Position numbers and translations under genes: made by a program | Shown: positions 34,876 to 44,064 of the stretch, piece by piece | How positions within the stretch are numbered: the first letter of the stretch is position 1 | How the letters are laid out: every line of letters starts with the position of its first letter | Notes under the pieces: model-generated | Databases searched by the model: none | Told to the model about the DNA's origin: nothing | What the model saw: only the letters and a program-made list of their open reading frames with translations | NCBI GenBank assembly: GCA_014650415.1 | Contig: BMUX01000009.1 | Location: 1 to 64,000, forward strand | Direction: 5' to 3' | Length of the DNA: 64,000 bases | DNA from: Streptomyces spiroverticillatus | Lineage (GTDB): Bacteria; Actinomycetota; Actinomycetes; Streptomycetales; Streptomycetaceae

Positions 34876-36879
34876 CTACTTGGCCGGGACGAAGGCCAGG
34901 GCCAGGTACTTCTTGTACGTGGACGAGGAGTCGCTGATCAGCTGGGTGCCCATGTACAGACGGCCCTTGTGGAAGCGGACCTCGCCCAGCTTGAGCGTCA
35001 TCGTCTGCTCGGCGTCCCGCACCGCGCGGTCGGCCGGGTTGTCCAGCAGCAGGGTCTGCTTGCCGGAGCCGCCGTCGATGCTGGCGATCTGGCCGCCCTT
35101 GTCGTACGGCGGGAACTTGTAGACGATCAGGTTTCCGCCGTCCATCCGCAGCGGCGCCATCGTGTACCGCTCGCCCGAGGAGAAGTTGTCGCTGGTGGGC
35201 TTTCCGGTGGCGAGGTCGAAGGAGACGATCTCGTTGGTGCGGCCGGTCTCGGCCTGGCCCCGGTGCTCGGCGGTGGACAGGTAGACGCGGCCGTTGCCGA
35301 CGGCGACCCGGGTGCAGGCGGCGACGTTGTCGCTGTCGCAGTCGATGGTGAACTTCGAGCTGTCGACGCTCATCTGGGCACGCAGCTTGCCGGTCTTCTC
35401 GTCGACCGAGAAGAGGTGGCTCATCTTGGTCTTGTACTCGCCCGACTCACCCACGTTGGCGCCGACGAGCAGCGGCTTGGTGGAGAGCACCGAGACGTAC
35501 TTGGAGTTGGCCGGCATCTTGTAGCTGCTCGTCGGAGCGCCGTCGGCCTGCTTCACGTTCTGGATGGTGATCTGCGGGTTGTCGTAGTCACCGCACTCGC
35601 GCACCGCGATCAGGTTCTCGCCGCCCGCGTAGCCGATGTCCTTGCACTGGTCGGCGGTGGGCTTGGGGGACCACAGCTCCTTGCCGTCGGCCAGGGCGAA
35701 GGCGCCGCCGCCCGAGTAGCCCGCGGCGGCCACGGTGTTGCCGGAGATGGTGACCATGGACAGCCGCATCTTGCGGTCGCCGTTCGGAAAGCTCTTCTGC
35801 CAGAGCAGCTTGCCCGCGTTGAGGTCGATCAGGCCGACCTCGGAGCAGTCGGCGACCTTCGCGCCGGGCTGCTTCTTGCCCTCGAAGACGATCGCGGCCT
35901 TGTTGTCCGGGGTGACCTGGAGGGAGCCGCCGCAGGGCGAGCCGTCGAGCGGGATCTTCCACTTCTCGGTGCCGTTCAGCGGGTCGTACCCGATCACGCT
36001 GTTGACGGCGCTCTTGGCGTACACGGTGTCGGTGGCCCAGGCGCCCTTGACCGTGGTGATCTCCTTGACCACCGGCAGCGGCACCTGGAAGCCGACCTTG
36101 GCCGTGGCGACCGGCGGGGCCATCTCCTTGCCCGCACCGTCCGGGGCCTTGGGGGCGTCGCCGCCCTTGGGGTCGCCGCCTCCGGTGGAGTTGCCCGCGA
36201 CGTCCTTCGGGTCGTCGCCGCCGGTCGCCTTGATGACGACGCCCACGCCGACGATGAGGACGACGGCCAGTACCGCCGCGATGATGATCTTCATCTGGTT
36301 GGTCAGGCCGCCACCGCTGTTGCCGGTGGAGTTGCCCTGGACGACCGTCTGCGGGGCCGGGCCCTGGGGCGGATGCATGCTGTACGAGGCGGGCTGGCCG
36401 GGCTGCTGTCCGGGCTGGCCGGGGTAGCCGTAACCGGGCTGCTGCTGGCCGCCGTACGGATTCGGCTGGGCCTGACCGGGCTGCCCCGGGTAGCCGTAAC
36501 CGACCGGGGGCCCCTGCGGGGGCTGGCCCGGGGCGGGCGGCGGCGGGGTCGCGGGCGCGCCCTGCGGGGGCTGGCCGGGGGCCTGCGGGTAGCCGTAGGC
36601 GGGCTGGCCGAGCTGGCCGGGCTGCTGGCCCGGAGGGGGCGGGGTGGGCGCGCCGAAGCCGCCGGCGACGGTGGGCGGCGGGGTCGGGGCGCCGAAGCCC
36701 GGTGCGGGCGGCGTCGGGGCGCCGAAGCCACCGGCGACGGTGGGCGGCGGGGCGTCCTGCGGGGCAGGGGCAGGGGCCGGGGCCTGGGGGTTCTGGCCGG
36801 ACTCCTGCGACTTGCTGAACGGCGAGGGCGGCGGGGCCCCCTCCCCGTTCTGCGGGGGCTGGTTGGGCGGCTGCGTCAT
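34876..36879 (-). CDS. membrane-anchored PQQ-type beta-propeller protein, paralogue 1
   Basis: This 667-residue protein has an N-terminal cytosolic Pro/Gln/Gly-rich tail (1-185) with repeats of GYGYPGQPGQ and GGFGAPTPPP. One membrane helix follows (IIIAAVLAVVLIVGVGVVI, about 200-218), then a Gly/Asp-rich stalk and an extracellular propeller of PQQ-like blades (NSVIGYDPLNGTEKWKIPL, LIDLNAGKLLWQKSF, ALADGKELW). It is the second gene after a paralogue at 37000, 120 bp apart. Its function is unknown; related proteins occur in serine/threonine kinase sensor domains, where the propeller sits outside the cell. Confidence 0.82.
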   Translation of the reverse strand: MTQPPNQPPQNGEGAPPPSPFSKSQESGQNPQAPAPAPAPQDAPPPTVAGGFGAPTPPAPGFGAPTPPPTVAGGFGAPTPPPPGQQPGQLGQPAYGYPQAPGQPPQGAPATPPPPAPGQPPQGPPVGYGYPGQPGQAQPNPYGGQQQPGYGYPGQPGQQPGQPASYSMHPPQGPAPQTVVQGNSTGNSGGGLTNQMKIIIAAVLAVVLIVGVGVVIKATGGDDPKDVAGNSTGGGDPKGGDAPKAPDGAGKEMAPPVATAKVGFQVPLPVVKEITTVKGAWATDTVYAKSAVNSVIGYDPLNGTEKWKIPLDGSPCGGSLQVTPDNKAAIVFEGKKQPGAKVADCSEVGLIDLNAGKLLWQKSFPNGDRKMRLSMVTISGNTVAAAGYSGGGAFALADGKELWSPKPTADQCKDIGYAGGENLIAVRECGDYDNPQITIQNVKQADGAPTSSYKMPANSKYVSVLSTKPLLVGANVGESGEYKTKMSHLFSVDEKTGKLRAQMSVDSSKFTIDCDSDNVAACTRVAVGNGRVYLSTAEHRGQAETGRTNEIVSFDLATGKPTSDNFSSGERYTMAPLRMDGGNLIVYKFPPYDKGGQIASIDGGSGKQTLLLDNPADRAVRDAEQTMTLKLGEVRFHKGRLYMGTQLISDSSSTYKKYLALAFVPAK

Positions 36880-36999
36880 GGTGGTTCTACCTCTGGGGAC
36901 GAAGGGTGCTGGCAGGTCGAGGGCGCGCGGGCCCCCGGAAGTCAGTACGGGCGCGGGGCGGGACCGGCCGCGATGGGCCGAACTCCCGCCCCGTACACC

Positions 37000-38814
37000 T
37001 CAGTTGCCGAAGACGAGAATGGCCTGCGGCTTCTCGTCGTCCTTGCCGGAGATCCGGTCGGAGGACATGAACAGCCGGCCGCCCTCGTAGGCGAGCAGCT
37101 TGGAGAAAATGTTGCGCTCGATGGGCGTCACCGAAGACGGGTTCTTCAGCACGGGGGCCGGGCTGCCGCCCGTCACCGGGATCTTCACGACGCCGCCCGG
37201 CTTGTCGTACGACGCCTCGGTGTACGCGAAGAGACTGCCGCCCTCGACCTTCAGCGGCTGCATCGTGCGCTCGCCCGGGGAGACCCACTTGCGCTTGCCG
37301 GTGTTGACGTCGTAGGCGCGGATCTCATTGGTGCGGCCCGAGTTGCCGGTCTTCGACTCGCTCTGCACGAACAGGGTGTTCGCGTCGGCGACGACACCCG
37401 TGCAGCCCTGGAGGTCGGAGGAGGACAGGAAGAGTCCGCCGCAGGACAGGGCGGGCAGCGGCTCGCCCGCGGCGATCTGCGCGGCCATCGTGCCGTTCGG
37501 CTTGAGGAAGGTGATGTTGCCTGCTTCCTTCTTGCCCTTCTCCAGGTAGACCACCAGCGGCTCGACCGAGAGGACGCGCTTGACGGTCCACTCCTTGGGC
37601 ACCTTCCAGGTCCACCGGGCCTTGCTGGTGGCCGGGTCGATCTCACGGAGCTGCGAGGTGGGGTTCTTGGTGTCGCCGCAGGTGTCGGCCACGAGAAGCT
37701 TGGTCGGCGAGGAGGCGAAGCCGCCGCCCATCCGGCAGGGACCGGTACGCACGTCGCCGAACAGCTTCGCGCCGTCGCTGATGCGGTAGGCACTGGGGAA
37801 GGTGCGGTCCACCACGACGGTGTCGCCAGACACGACCAGGTTGAGGCCGGACATGATGTCGAAGAGGTTCTCCTTCGCGACCTCCTTCCGCCATCCCGCC
37901 TTGCCGGTCTTGAGGTCCACCTGCTGGAGCTGGTTACAGTCGGCGTCGCTGGTGTTGTTGTTCTCGACCGCGATGACGATCTTGTCGCCCTTGCCGACGA
38001 GCTTCGGCGCCGCGCACACCTCGTTCGGGAACGGCAGCTCCCACCGCTTCTTGCCGTCGGCCACCCCGTACGCCGTCATCCTCTTGTAGTACGTGTGGAT
38101 CACGGTGTCGCCGACGAACCACATCGGCATGACCTTGCCGCCGCCGCTGGGCAGGTCGACGTCGTTGACGTGGTTCCACAGGACCTTGGAGTCGCCGGGC
38201 TGGCGGCCGGAGTTGAGGTCCGTGCCCGCGTCGCGGCCGGGGGCGTCGCCGCCGTTGCCCTTGCCGTCGCCCTTGTCGACACTCGGCGCGCCGGTCGGCT
38301 TGGTGGCCCCGGTGGGCTTGGCGACGGGTTCCTTGTCGCCGCCGGAGACCAGGTAGATGCCGCCCGCGATGACGATCAGGGCGGCCACGGCCGCGCCGAT
38401 GATCAGCATCAGCTTCTGCTTGTTCTGCGGGCCGCCGCCGTTTCCGTCCGGGCCGGGCATGCCCGGGTAGGTGGCGGGCTGCTGGGGCGGCTGGCCGGGG
38501 TAGCCGTAGCCGGGCTGGGGCTGCTGGCCGTACGGATTCGGCTGGCCCGGCTGGGCGGGCTGGCCCGGGTACCCGTACCCCTGCGTCGGCTGCGTCGCGT
38601 ACGGGTTGTCCGCGGCCGGAGGCGGTCCCGGCGGCGTCTGCGGATACCCGTAGCCGGGCTGCTGGCCCGAGGGGGCCGGGGCGCCCGGGGGCGGTCCCGG
38701 CGGCGGCTGCGGTGCTCCCGGAGGCGGGCCCTGCGGAGCCCCGGCGGGCGGGGTCTGCGGGTCCTGCGGTGCGCCGAAGCCCCCCTGCGGCGGCTGGTTG
38801 GGCGGCTGAGACAT
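37000..38814 (-). CDS. membrane-anchored PQQ-type beta-propeller protein, paralogue 2
   Basis: This 604-residue protein has the same plan as the gene at 34876: a Pro/Gly/Gln-rich N-terminal tail (1-125) with GYGYPGQP repeats, a membrane helix (LMLIIGAAVAALIVIAGGIYL, about 135-155) and a C-terminal propeller (MTAYGVADGKKRWELPF, LKTGKAGWRKEV, IRAYDVNTGKRKWVS). I choose the ATG at 38814 (MSQPPNQPPQGG), preceded by GAGGTAA; an in-frame GTG lies two codons upstream. The two genes are a tandem duplication that has diverged considerably in the propeller. Confidence 0.82.
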   Translation of the reverse strand: MSQPPNQPPQGGFGAPQDPQTPPAGAPQGPPPGAPQPPPGPPPGAPAPSGQQPGYGYPQTPPGPPPAADNPYATQPTQGYGYPGQPAQPGQPNPYGQQPQPGYGYPGQPPQQPATYPGMPGPDGNGGGPQNKQKLMLIIGAAVAALIVIAGGIYLVSGGDKEPVAKPTGATKPTGAPSVDKGDGKGNGGDAPGRDAGTDLNSGRQPGDSKVLWNHVNDVDLPSGGGKVMPMWFVGDTVIHTYYKRMTAYGVADGKKRWELPFPNEVCAAPKLVGKGDKIVIAVENNNTSDADCNQLQQVDLKTGKAGWRKEVAKENLFDIMSGLNLVVSGDTVVVDRTFPSAYRISDGAKLFGDVRTGPCRMGGGFASSPTKLLVADTCGDTKNPTSQLREIDPATSKARWTWKVPKEWTVKRVLSVEPLVVYLEKGKKEAGNITFLKPNGTMAAQIAAGEPLPALSCGGLFLSSSDLQGCTGVVADANTLFVQSESKTGNSGRTNEIRAYDVNTGKRKWVSPGERTMQPLKVEGGSLFAYTEASYDKPGGVVKIPVTGGSPAPVLKNPSSVTPIERNIFSKLLAYEGGRLFMSSDRISGKDDEKPQAILVFGN

Positions 38815-39140
38815 CAGCACTTACCTCTTCACACGGGTGTCCCGCCGCCCGGTCGGTCTCCCCCGCGATTCCGGGCGGTCAAAACCCCCCGGAAAGGAGC
38901 GAATCGGGCTTGGGTCCCGTAGATCTACGTCAGTCGAGCGGGGCTTCTTTCTATCACTGGAGTCACATCGAACAAGGGGCCGGTCCGCCCCTGTTCCCAA
39001 GGGAGGACCGGCCTGTGATGCGCTCGTTATGAGGTCTGTACGTCTTCTCTACGACTGGCCCGGGGGCGGATCCACGTCCCGACCGGACCCGCGGCCGACC
39101 TGACGGAATGCCAGATTCGCAGCCCTTGCGAACCGCGGGC
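38815..39140. other. gene-free stretch between the propeller pair and the ABC-F gene
   Basis: No gene is seen in these 326 bp. An inverted repeat GGCCGGTCC / GGACCGGCC (38978-39013) could terminate the ABC-F transcript, about 130 bp beyond its stop. The rest should hold the promoter of the propeller-protein operon. Confidence 0.6.
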
Positions 39141-40946
39141 TCAGGCGTCCTCGGCCAGTTCCAGCCAGCGCATCTCCAACTCGTCGCGCTCGCCGATCAG
39201 TTTGCGCAGCTCGGCGTCGAGCTCGGCGACCTTGCCGAAGTCGGTGGCGTTCTCGGCGATCTGCGCGTGCAGCACGGTCTCCCGGTCGGACATCTTGCTG
39301 AGCTGCCGCTCGATCTTCTGGAGCTCCTTCTTCGCGGCCCGTACGTCACCGGACGACTTCTCCGGCTTCGCCGCGGCCACGGGAGCGGGGGCGGCGGCCG
39401 CGGCGGCGTCGACGACCTTCTGGCGGCGCTCCAGGTACTCGTCGAGTCCGCGCGGCAGGTTGCGCAGGGTGGCGTCGCCGAGGAGTGCGTACACCTTGTC
39501 GGTGGTGCGCTCGATGAAGAACCGGTCGTGGGAGATCACGACCATCGACCCAGGCCAGCCGTCGAGGAGGTCTTCGAGCTGGGTGAGGGTCTCGATGTCG
39601 AGGTCGTTGGTGGGCTCGTCGAGGAAGAGGACGTTGGGCTCGTCCATCAGCAGCCGCAGGATCTGCAGGCGGCGGCGCTCACCGCCCGAGAGGTCCCCGA
39701 CCGGCGTCCACTGCTTCTCCTTGGTGAACCCGAACTGCTCGCAGAGCTGCCCGGCGGTCATCTCGCGGCCCTTGCCGAGGTCGACGCGGTCGCGGACCTT
39801 CTGCACGGCTTCGAGCACGCGCAGGTTCGGGTCGAGCTCGCCGACCTCCTGGGAGAGGTACGCGAGCCTGACGGTCTTGCCGACGACGATCTTCCCGGCG
39901 GCGGGCTGGACGTCGCCCTGGGTGCGGGCGGCCTCGGCCAGGGCCCGCAGGAGGGAGGTCTTGCCCGCACCGTTGACGCCGACGAGACCGATGCGGTCGC
40001 CGGGGCCGAGCTGCCAGGTGAGGTGCTTGAGCAGCACCTTCGGCCCGGCCTGGACGGTCACGTCCTCCAGGTCGAAGACGGTCTTCCCGAGCCGGGCGTT
40101 GGCGAACTTCATCAGCTCGCTGGTGTCGCGCGGCGGCGGAACGTCGGCGATCAGCTCGTTGGCGGCCTCGATGCGGTAGCGCGGCTTGGACGTACGGGCC
40201 GGGGCACCGCGCCGCAGCCAGGCCAGCTCCTTGCGCATCAGGTTCTGTCGCTTTGTCTCCTCGGTGGCCGCGATGCGCTCGCGCTCGGCACGGGCGAAGA
40301 CGTAATCGCTGTAGCCGCCCTCGTACTCGTGGACAGCCCCCCTCTGCACGTCCCACATCCGCGTGCAGACCTGGTCCAGGAACCAGCGGTCGTGCGTCAC
40401 GCACACGAGGGCGGAGCGGCGCGACTGGAGATGCTTGGCGAGCCAGCTGATGCCCTCGACGTCGAGGTGGTTGGTCGGCTCGTCGAGGACGATCAGGTCC
40501 TGGTCGGCGATGAGCAGCTTGGCGAGCGCGATGCGCCGGCGCTCGCCGCCGGACAGCGGACCGATGACGGTGTCGAGCCCCTGCCCGAAGCCGGGCAGGT
40601 CGAGCCCGCCGAACAGCCCGGTGAGCACGTCACGGATCTTCGCGCTGCCCGCCCACTCGTGGTCGGCCATGTCGCCGATGACCTCGTGCCGGATGGTGGC
40701 GGCGGGGTCGAGGGAGTCGTGCTGGGTGAGGACGCCGAGGCGCAGTCCGCCCACGTGCGTCACACGCCCGGAGTCGGCCTCCTCCAGCTGGGCGAGCATG
40801 CGGATCAGGGTGGTCTTGCCGTCGCCGTTGCGACCGACGACGCCGATCCGGTCGCCCTCCGAGACGCCGAGGGAGACGCCGTCGAGCAGGGCACGGGTGC
40901 CGTACACCTTGCTGACTGCCTCGACATTGACCAGGTTGACGGCCAT
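39141..40946 (-). CDS. ABC-F ATPase, Uup/EttA branch
   Basis: This 601-residue soluble protein has two ABC domains and no membrane segments. Walker A motifs are GRNGDGKTT (about 39-47) and GVNGAGKTS, signatures LSGGERRR twice, and Walker B LIVLDEPTNHLD and VLFLDEPTNDLD. The inter-domain linker holds an arm-like helical region. The C-terminal 90 residues form a charged coiled coil (AAKKELQKIERQLSKMSDRE) as in Uup. ABC-F proteins act on the ribosome or in DNA repair; this one looks housekeeping rather than antibiotic-resistance type, though the latter is not excluded. Its own promoter lies in 40947-41030. Confidence 0.92.
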   Translation of the reverse strand: MAVNLVNVEAVSKVYGTRALLDGVSLGVSEGDRIGVVGRNGDGKTTLIRMLAQLEEADSGRVTHVGGLRLGVLTQHDSLDPAATIRHEVIGDMADHEWAGSAKIRDVLTGLFGGLDLPGFGQGLDTVIGPLSGGERRRIALAKLLIADQDLIVLDEPTNHLDVEGISWLAKHLQSRRSALVCVTHDRWFLDQVCTRMWDVQRGAVHEYEGGYSDYVFARAERERIAATEETKRQNLMRKELAWLRRGAPARTSKPRYRIEAANELIADVPPPRDTSELMKFANARLGKTVFDLEDVTVQAGPKVLLKHLTWQLGPGDRIGLVGVNGAGKTSLLRALAEAARTQGDVQPAAGKIVVGKTVRLAYLSQEVGELDPNLRVLEAVQKVRDRVDLGKGREMTAGQLCEQFGFTKEKQWTPVGDLSGGERRRLQILRLLMDEPNVLFLDEPTNDLDIETLTQLEDLLDGWPGSMVVISHDRFFIERTTDKVYALLGDATLRNLPRGLDEYLERRQKVVDAAAAAAPAPVAAAKPEKSSGDVRAAKKELQKIERQLSKMSDRETVLHAQIAENATDFGKVAELDAELRKLIGERDELEMRWLELAEDA

Positions 40947-41285
40947 GAGTGGGTGCTCCAGGGGGCGGGGACGGATAGACCTCCCAGCCTAGTCGCCGGG
41001 GGGAGGTGGGTCGGGGCGCGGGTCGGGGCGCCCCTATAGGGGCGCGGGGAACTGCGCAAAACGCCGGCCCCCCACCCAGCCGCGCGGCGAGCGCTTCAGG
41101 TGAAGGGGCGGGGCTGGGGCCCCCGGCCCGGCGGGACACAGCCGAACGCCCCGGCGCCGGAAGCCGCGCACCGGAGCTCACGAGGGCCCGGAAGCCACCC
41201 GTACGGCCGTACCCGACAGGCCGAACCCCTCCCCCGGCGTTCTGCTGGACCCGTACCCCCGGTACCGACCCAGAGGCAGGACGTC
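40947..41285. other. gene-free divergent promoter region with a repeat
   Basis: These 339 bp between the ABC-F gene and a secreted-protein gene hold the family-1 repeat (41030-41115) and no coding sequence that I can support. Confidence 0.65.
41030..41115 (+). repeat. intergenic repeat family 1, copy 3 (diverged)
   Basis: It keeps CGCGGGGAACTGCGC and CCGCGCGGCGAGCGCTT, with AGGTGAAGGGGCGGG as in copies 1 and 2. The middle part is different (AAAACGCCGGCCCCCCACCC) and there is no terminal hairpin. Confidence 0.8.
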
Positions 41286-42143
41286 ATGCACACCCCCACC
41301 TCCCGCTCCCGCACCCGGATATCCACCGCCACGGCCGCCGCGGGCCTACTGCTCGCCCTCGGCGTCGGCAGCGGCACCGCGTACGCGCTCGACACCCCCA
41401 CCGACCCCGGTGAGCTGACCGTCATCGACACCTCCGAGGGCAAGGCCCTCGCGGACAAGGACGGCAACGCCCTGTACACCTGGGCGGGCGACGAGAAGGA
41501 CAAGTCGAACTGCACCGGCGACTGCGCCAAGACCTGGCCCGCCGCGACCGGCTACCCGACCAAGTCCTCCGACGTCACCGGTGACACCAACCAGATCGAC
41601 CTCGCGGGCAGCGACAAGAAGCAGGTCGTCCTCGACGAGAAGCCGCTCTACTACTTCAAGGACGACGCCAAGCCCGGCGACACCAAGGGCAACGGTGTGA
41701 AGGGCCCCGACGGCAAGGTCTGGAGCCTGGTCGGCCCGGACGGCAAGGTCCTGGGTGCGGCGGCAGCCGCCGAGCCGGACGCGAGCGAGTCCCCGTCGGC
41801 CGACGCGAGCGAGTCGCCCTCCGCCGACGCGAGCGCCTCTCCCTCGGACGACGCATCGGCCTCGGCATCGGCCTCCGAGTCGGCCGCTCCCAGCGAGAGC
41901 ACCGGCACGGGCACCGCCAAGCCGACCGCCCCGGTCGCCCCGGTCGCCCCCGGCGAGGCCACCAAGCCGGCCAAGCCGTCCCAGCCCGGCAAGGCGACCC
42001 CGTCCGGCGCGGTCAAGGCCGGCGCGGAGGTCACCGAGTCGAACGACAGCACCGGCATCCTGCTCGGCCTCGGTGCCGCGACGGCGATCGCAGCCGCCGG
42101 CACCACCTATGTCGTACGGCGCAGGAACGCGGGCCAGCACTGA
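41286..42143 (+). CDS. secreted, membrane-anchored repeat protein (COG4315-like)
   Basis: This 285-residue protein has a signal peptide (RISTATAAAGLLLALGVGSGTAYA, about 11-34) and a central domain carrying the secreted-repeat motifs LYTWAGDEKDKSNCTGDCAKTW and LYYFKDDAKPGD. A Ser/Ala/Asp-rich stalk built from ADASESPS repeats (about 155-205) follows, then a Pro/Lys segment and a C-terminal membrane helix (TGILLGLGAATAIAAAGTTYV) with a basic tail. No LPxTG-type sortase site is seen. The domain is common in actinobacterial lipoproteins of unknown function. Confidence 0.83.
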   Translation: MHTPTSRSRTRISTATAAAGLLLALGVGSGTAYALDTPTDPGELTVIDTSEGKALADKDGNALYTWAGDEKDKSNCTGDCAKTWPAATGYPTKSSDVTGDTNQIDLAGSDKKQVVLDEKPLYYFKDDAKPGDTKGNGVKGPDGKVWSLVGPDGKVLGAAAAAEPDASESPSADASESPSADASASPSDDASASASASESAAPSESTGTGTAKPTAPVAPVAPGEATKPAKPSQPGKATPSGAVKAGAEVTESNDSTGILLGLGAATAIAAAGTTYVVRRRNAGQH

Positions 42144-42185
42144 CACCGGCCCCCGGGGCGGGGGCGCTCAGGCCCTCGCCCCACT

Positions 42186-42247
42186 CCTGCCGGGGCCACC
42201 CCTGCCGGAACCACCCCTGCCGGGACTACCCCTGCTGCCGGGACTAC
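42186..42247. repeat. 15-nt tandem repeats between convergent genes
   Basis: Four copies of CCTGCCGGRRCYACC (the last with an extra CTG) end at the ispE stop. The region lies between the convergent secreted-protein gene and ispE. Confidence 0.75.
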
Positions 42248-43152
42248 AGCGCCACGGCCCCCGGCGCGGGCGCCACCGCCACCCGGGCCGCCACGCACGT
42301 TCCCGACGCCAGCAGCGCCTCGGCGATCCGGCCCGCCCCCTCGGCGTCCTTCGCCAGGAAGGCCGTCGTCGGCCCCGACCCGGACACGAGCGAGGCCAGC
42401 GCCCCGGCCTCCACCCCCTTCGCGAGGGTCCCGGCCAGCGAGGGACGCAGCGAGAGGGCCGCAGCCTGGAGGTCGTTGCTCAGGCTCGCCGCCAGCGCGG
42501 TCGCGTCTCCCGTACGCAGCGCCGCCAGCAGCTCCTCGGAAGCCTCCGGCTCCGGCACCTGAACCCCTGCGGTGAGCCGGTCGAACTCCCCGTACACGGC
42601 AGGGGTCGACAGCCCCCCGTCCGCGACGGCGAACACCCAGTGGAACTCCCCGCCCACCTCCAGCGGCGTGAGCTGCTCGCCCCGCCCGACGCCGAGCGCC
42701 GCCCCGCCGACGAAGGAGAAGGGCACGTCACTGCCCAGGTCGGCGCAGATGGCGAGGAGTTGTTCGTACGGGGTCTTCGTGCCCCACAGCACGTCGCAGG
42801 CCAGCAGCGCGCCGGCCGCGTCCGCGCTGCCGCCCGCCATGCCGCCCGCGACGGGGATGTCCTTGGCGATGTGCAGGTGGACGTCGGGGGTGAGGCCGTG
42901 CAGGTCGGCGAGGGCGACGGCGGCGCGGGCAGCGAGGTTGGTGCGGTCGAGCGGCACGTGCTCGGAGCCGGGTCCGGTGCAGGTGATCGTCAGCTCGTCC
43001 GCCGGGGTCGCCGTCACCTCGTCGTACAGGCCGACGGCGAGGAAGACGTTCGCCAGCGGGTGGAAGCCGTCACCGCGCACCCCGCCGACCGCCAGCTGCA
43101 CATTCACCTTGGCGGGCACCCGTACGGTCACGCCCCGGCCTGCTTCCCTCAC
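42244..43152 (-). CDS. ispE: 4-diphosphocytidyl-2-C-methyl-D-erythritol kinase
   Basis: IspE (302 residues) phosphorylates CDP-methylerythritol in the MEP isoprenoid pathway. It is a GHMP kinase with VRVPAKVNVQLAVGGVRGDGFHPL (substrate), KDIPVAGGMAGGSADAAGAL (ATP loop, about 98-117) and a C-terminal VSGSGPTTAFL. The GTG at 43152 overlaps the ksgA stop (GTGA); a later GTG (VTVRVPAK) seven codons in is an alternative. It is translationally coupled to ksgA, as in many actinobacteria. Confidence 0.95.
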   Translation of the reverse strand: MREAGRGVTVRVPAKVNVQLAVGGVRGDGFHPLANVFLAVGLYDEVTATPADELTITCTGPGSEHVPLDRTNLAARAAVALADLHGLTPDVHLHIAKDIPVAGGMAGGSADAAGALLACDVLWGTKTPYEQLLAICADLGSDVPFSFVGGAALGVGRGEQLTPLEVGGEFHWVFAVADGGLSTPAVYGEFDRLTAGVQVPEPEASEELLAALRTGDATALAASLSNDLQAAALSLRPSLAGTLAKGVEAGALASLVSGSGPTTAFLAKDAEGAGRIAEALLASGTCVAARVAVAPAPGAVAL

Positions 43153-44021
43153 GCCTTGGCCTCCGCGATCCGTGCGAACTCCTCGACCGTGAGCGCCTCG
43201 CCGCGCGCCTGCGGCGAGATCCCGGCGGCGACGAGCGCGGCCTCGGCGGCGGCGGGCGAACCGGCCCACCCGGCGAGCGCGGCGCGCAGCGTCTTGCGGC
43301 GCTGGGCGAAGGCTGCGTCGACGACGGCGAACACCTCCTGGCGGGTGGCGGTCGTCGCGACCGGCTGGTCGCGCTTCACCAGCGACACGAGCCCGGAGTC
43401 GACATTCGGCGCGGGCCAGAAGACGTTGCGCCCGATGGACCCGGCGCGCTTGACGTCCGCGTACCAGTTCGCCTTGACGGACGGCACCCCGTACACCTTG
43501 TTGCCCGGCTTGGCGGCGAGCCGGTCGGCGACCTCCGCCTGCACCATGACCAACGTGCGCTCGATGGTCGGGAAGTGCTCCAGCATGTGCAGCAGTACGG
43601 GGACCGCCACGTTGTACGGGAGGTTGGCGACCAGCGCGGTCGGCTCGGCGGGCAGCTTCTCGACGAGCATGGCGTCGGAGTGCACCAGGTCGAACCGGTC
43701 GGCCTTCTGCGGCATCCGCGCCTGAATGGTGCTGGGCAGCGCGGCCGCCAGTACGTCGTCGATCTCGACGGCGACGACCCGGTCGGCCGCCTCCAGCAGG
43801 GCGAGCGTCAGCGAACCGAGCCCGGGCCCGACCTCGACCACGACGTCGTCGGGGCGCACTTCGGCCGTGCGGACGATGCGGCGGACGGTGTTGGCGTCGA
43901 TGACGAAGTTCTGCCCGCGCTGCTTGGTGGGGCGTACGCCGAGGACTTCGGCCAGCTCGCGGATGTCGGCGGGGCCGAGGAGGGCGTGCTCCTGGGGGGC
44001 GGGGTGTTCAGGGGTGCTCAC
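43149..44021 (-). CDS. ksgA: 16S rRNA dimethyladenosine transferase (RsmA/KsgA)
   Basis: KsgA (290 residues) dimethylates the two adjacent adenosines near the 3' end of 16S rRNA, a late 30S assembly step. It shows KQRGQNFVID, motif I VVEVGPGLGSLTLALL, and the catalytic NLPYNVA. A GTG at 44021 is the start. It is the first gene of ksgA-ispE, and the upstream gap to rpfB is filled by a tandem array. Confidence 0.95.
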   Translation of the reverse strand: MSTPEHPAPQEHALLGPADIRELAEVLGVRPTKQRGQNFVIDANTVRRIVRTAEVRPDDVVVEVGPGLGSLTLALLEAADRVVAVEIDDVLAAALPSTIQARMPQKADRFDLVHSDAMLVEKLPAEPTALVANLPYNVAVPVLLHMLEHFPTIERTLVMVQAEVADRLAAKPGNKVYGVPSVKANWYADVKRAGSIGRNVFWPAPNVDSGLVSLVKRDQPVATTATRQEVFAVVDAAFAQRRKTLRAALAGWAGSPAAAEAALVAAGISPQARGEALTVEEFARIAEAKA

Positions 44022-44064
44022 CGCACCAGCCTAAAGGGGCCCGCCCCCGGGAGCGGGCCCAGCG

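Noticed and set aside
34969..38922. 1,317-codon frame antisense to the propeller genes
   Set aside because: Shadow of the two propeller genes; no start site or domain support.
39141..40946. Antibiotic-resistance ABC-F gene
   Set aside because: The Uup-like C-terminal coiled coil and the housekeeping setting favour a general function, and no resistance or biosynthesis genes are near.
41286..42143. Sortase-anchored surface protein
   Set aside because: There is a C-terminal helix and basic tail, but no LPxTG or LAxTG motif before the helix.
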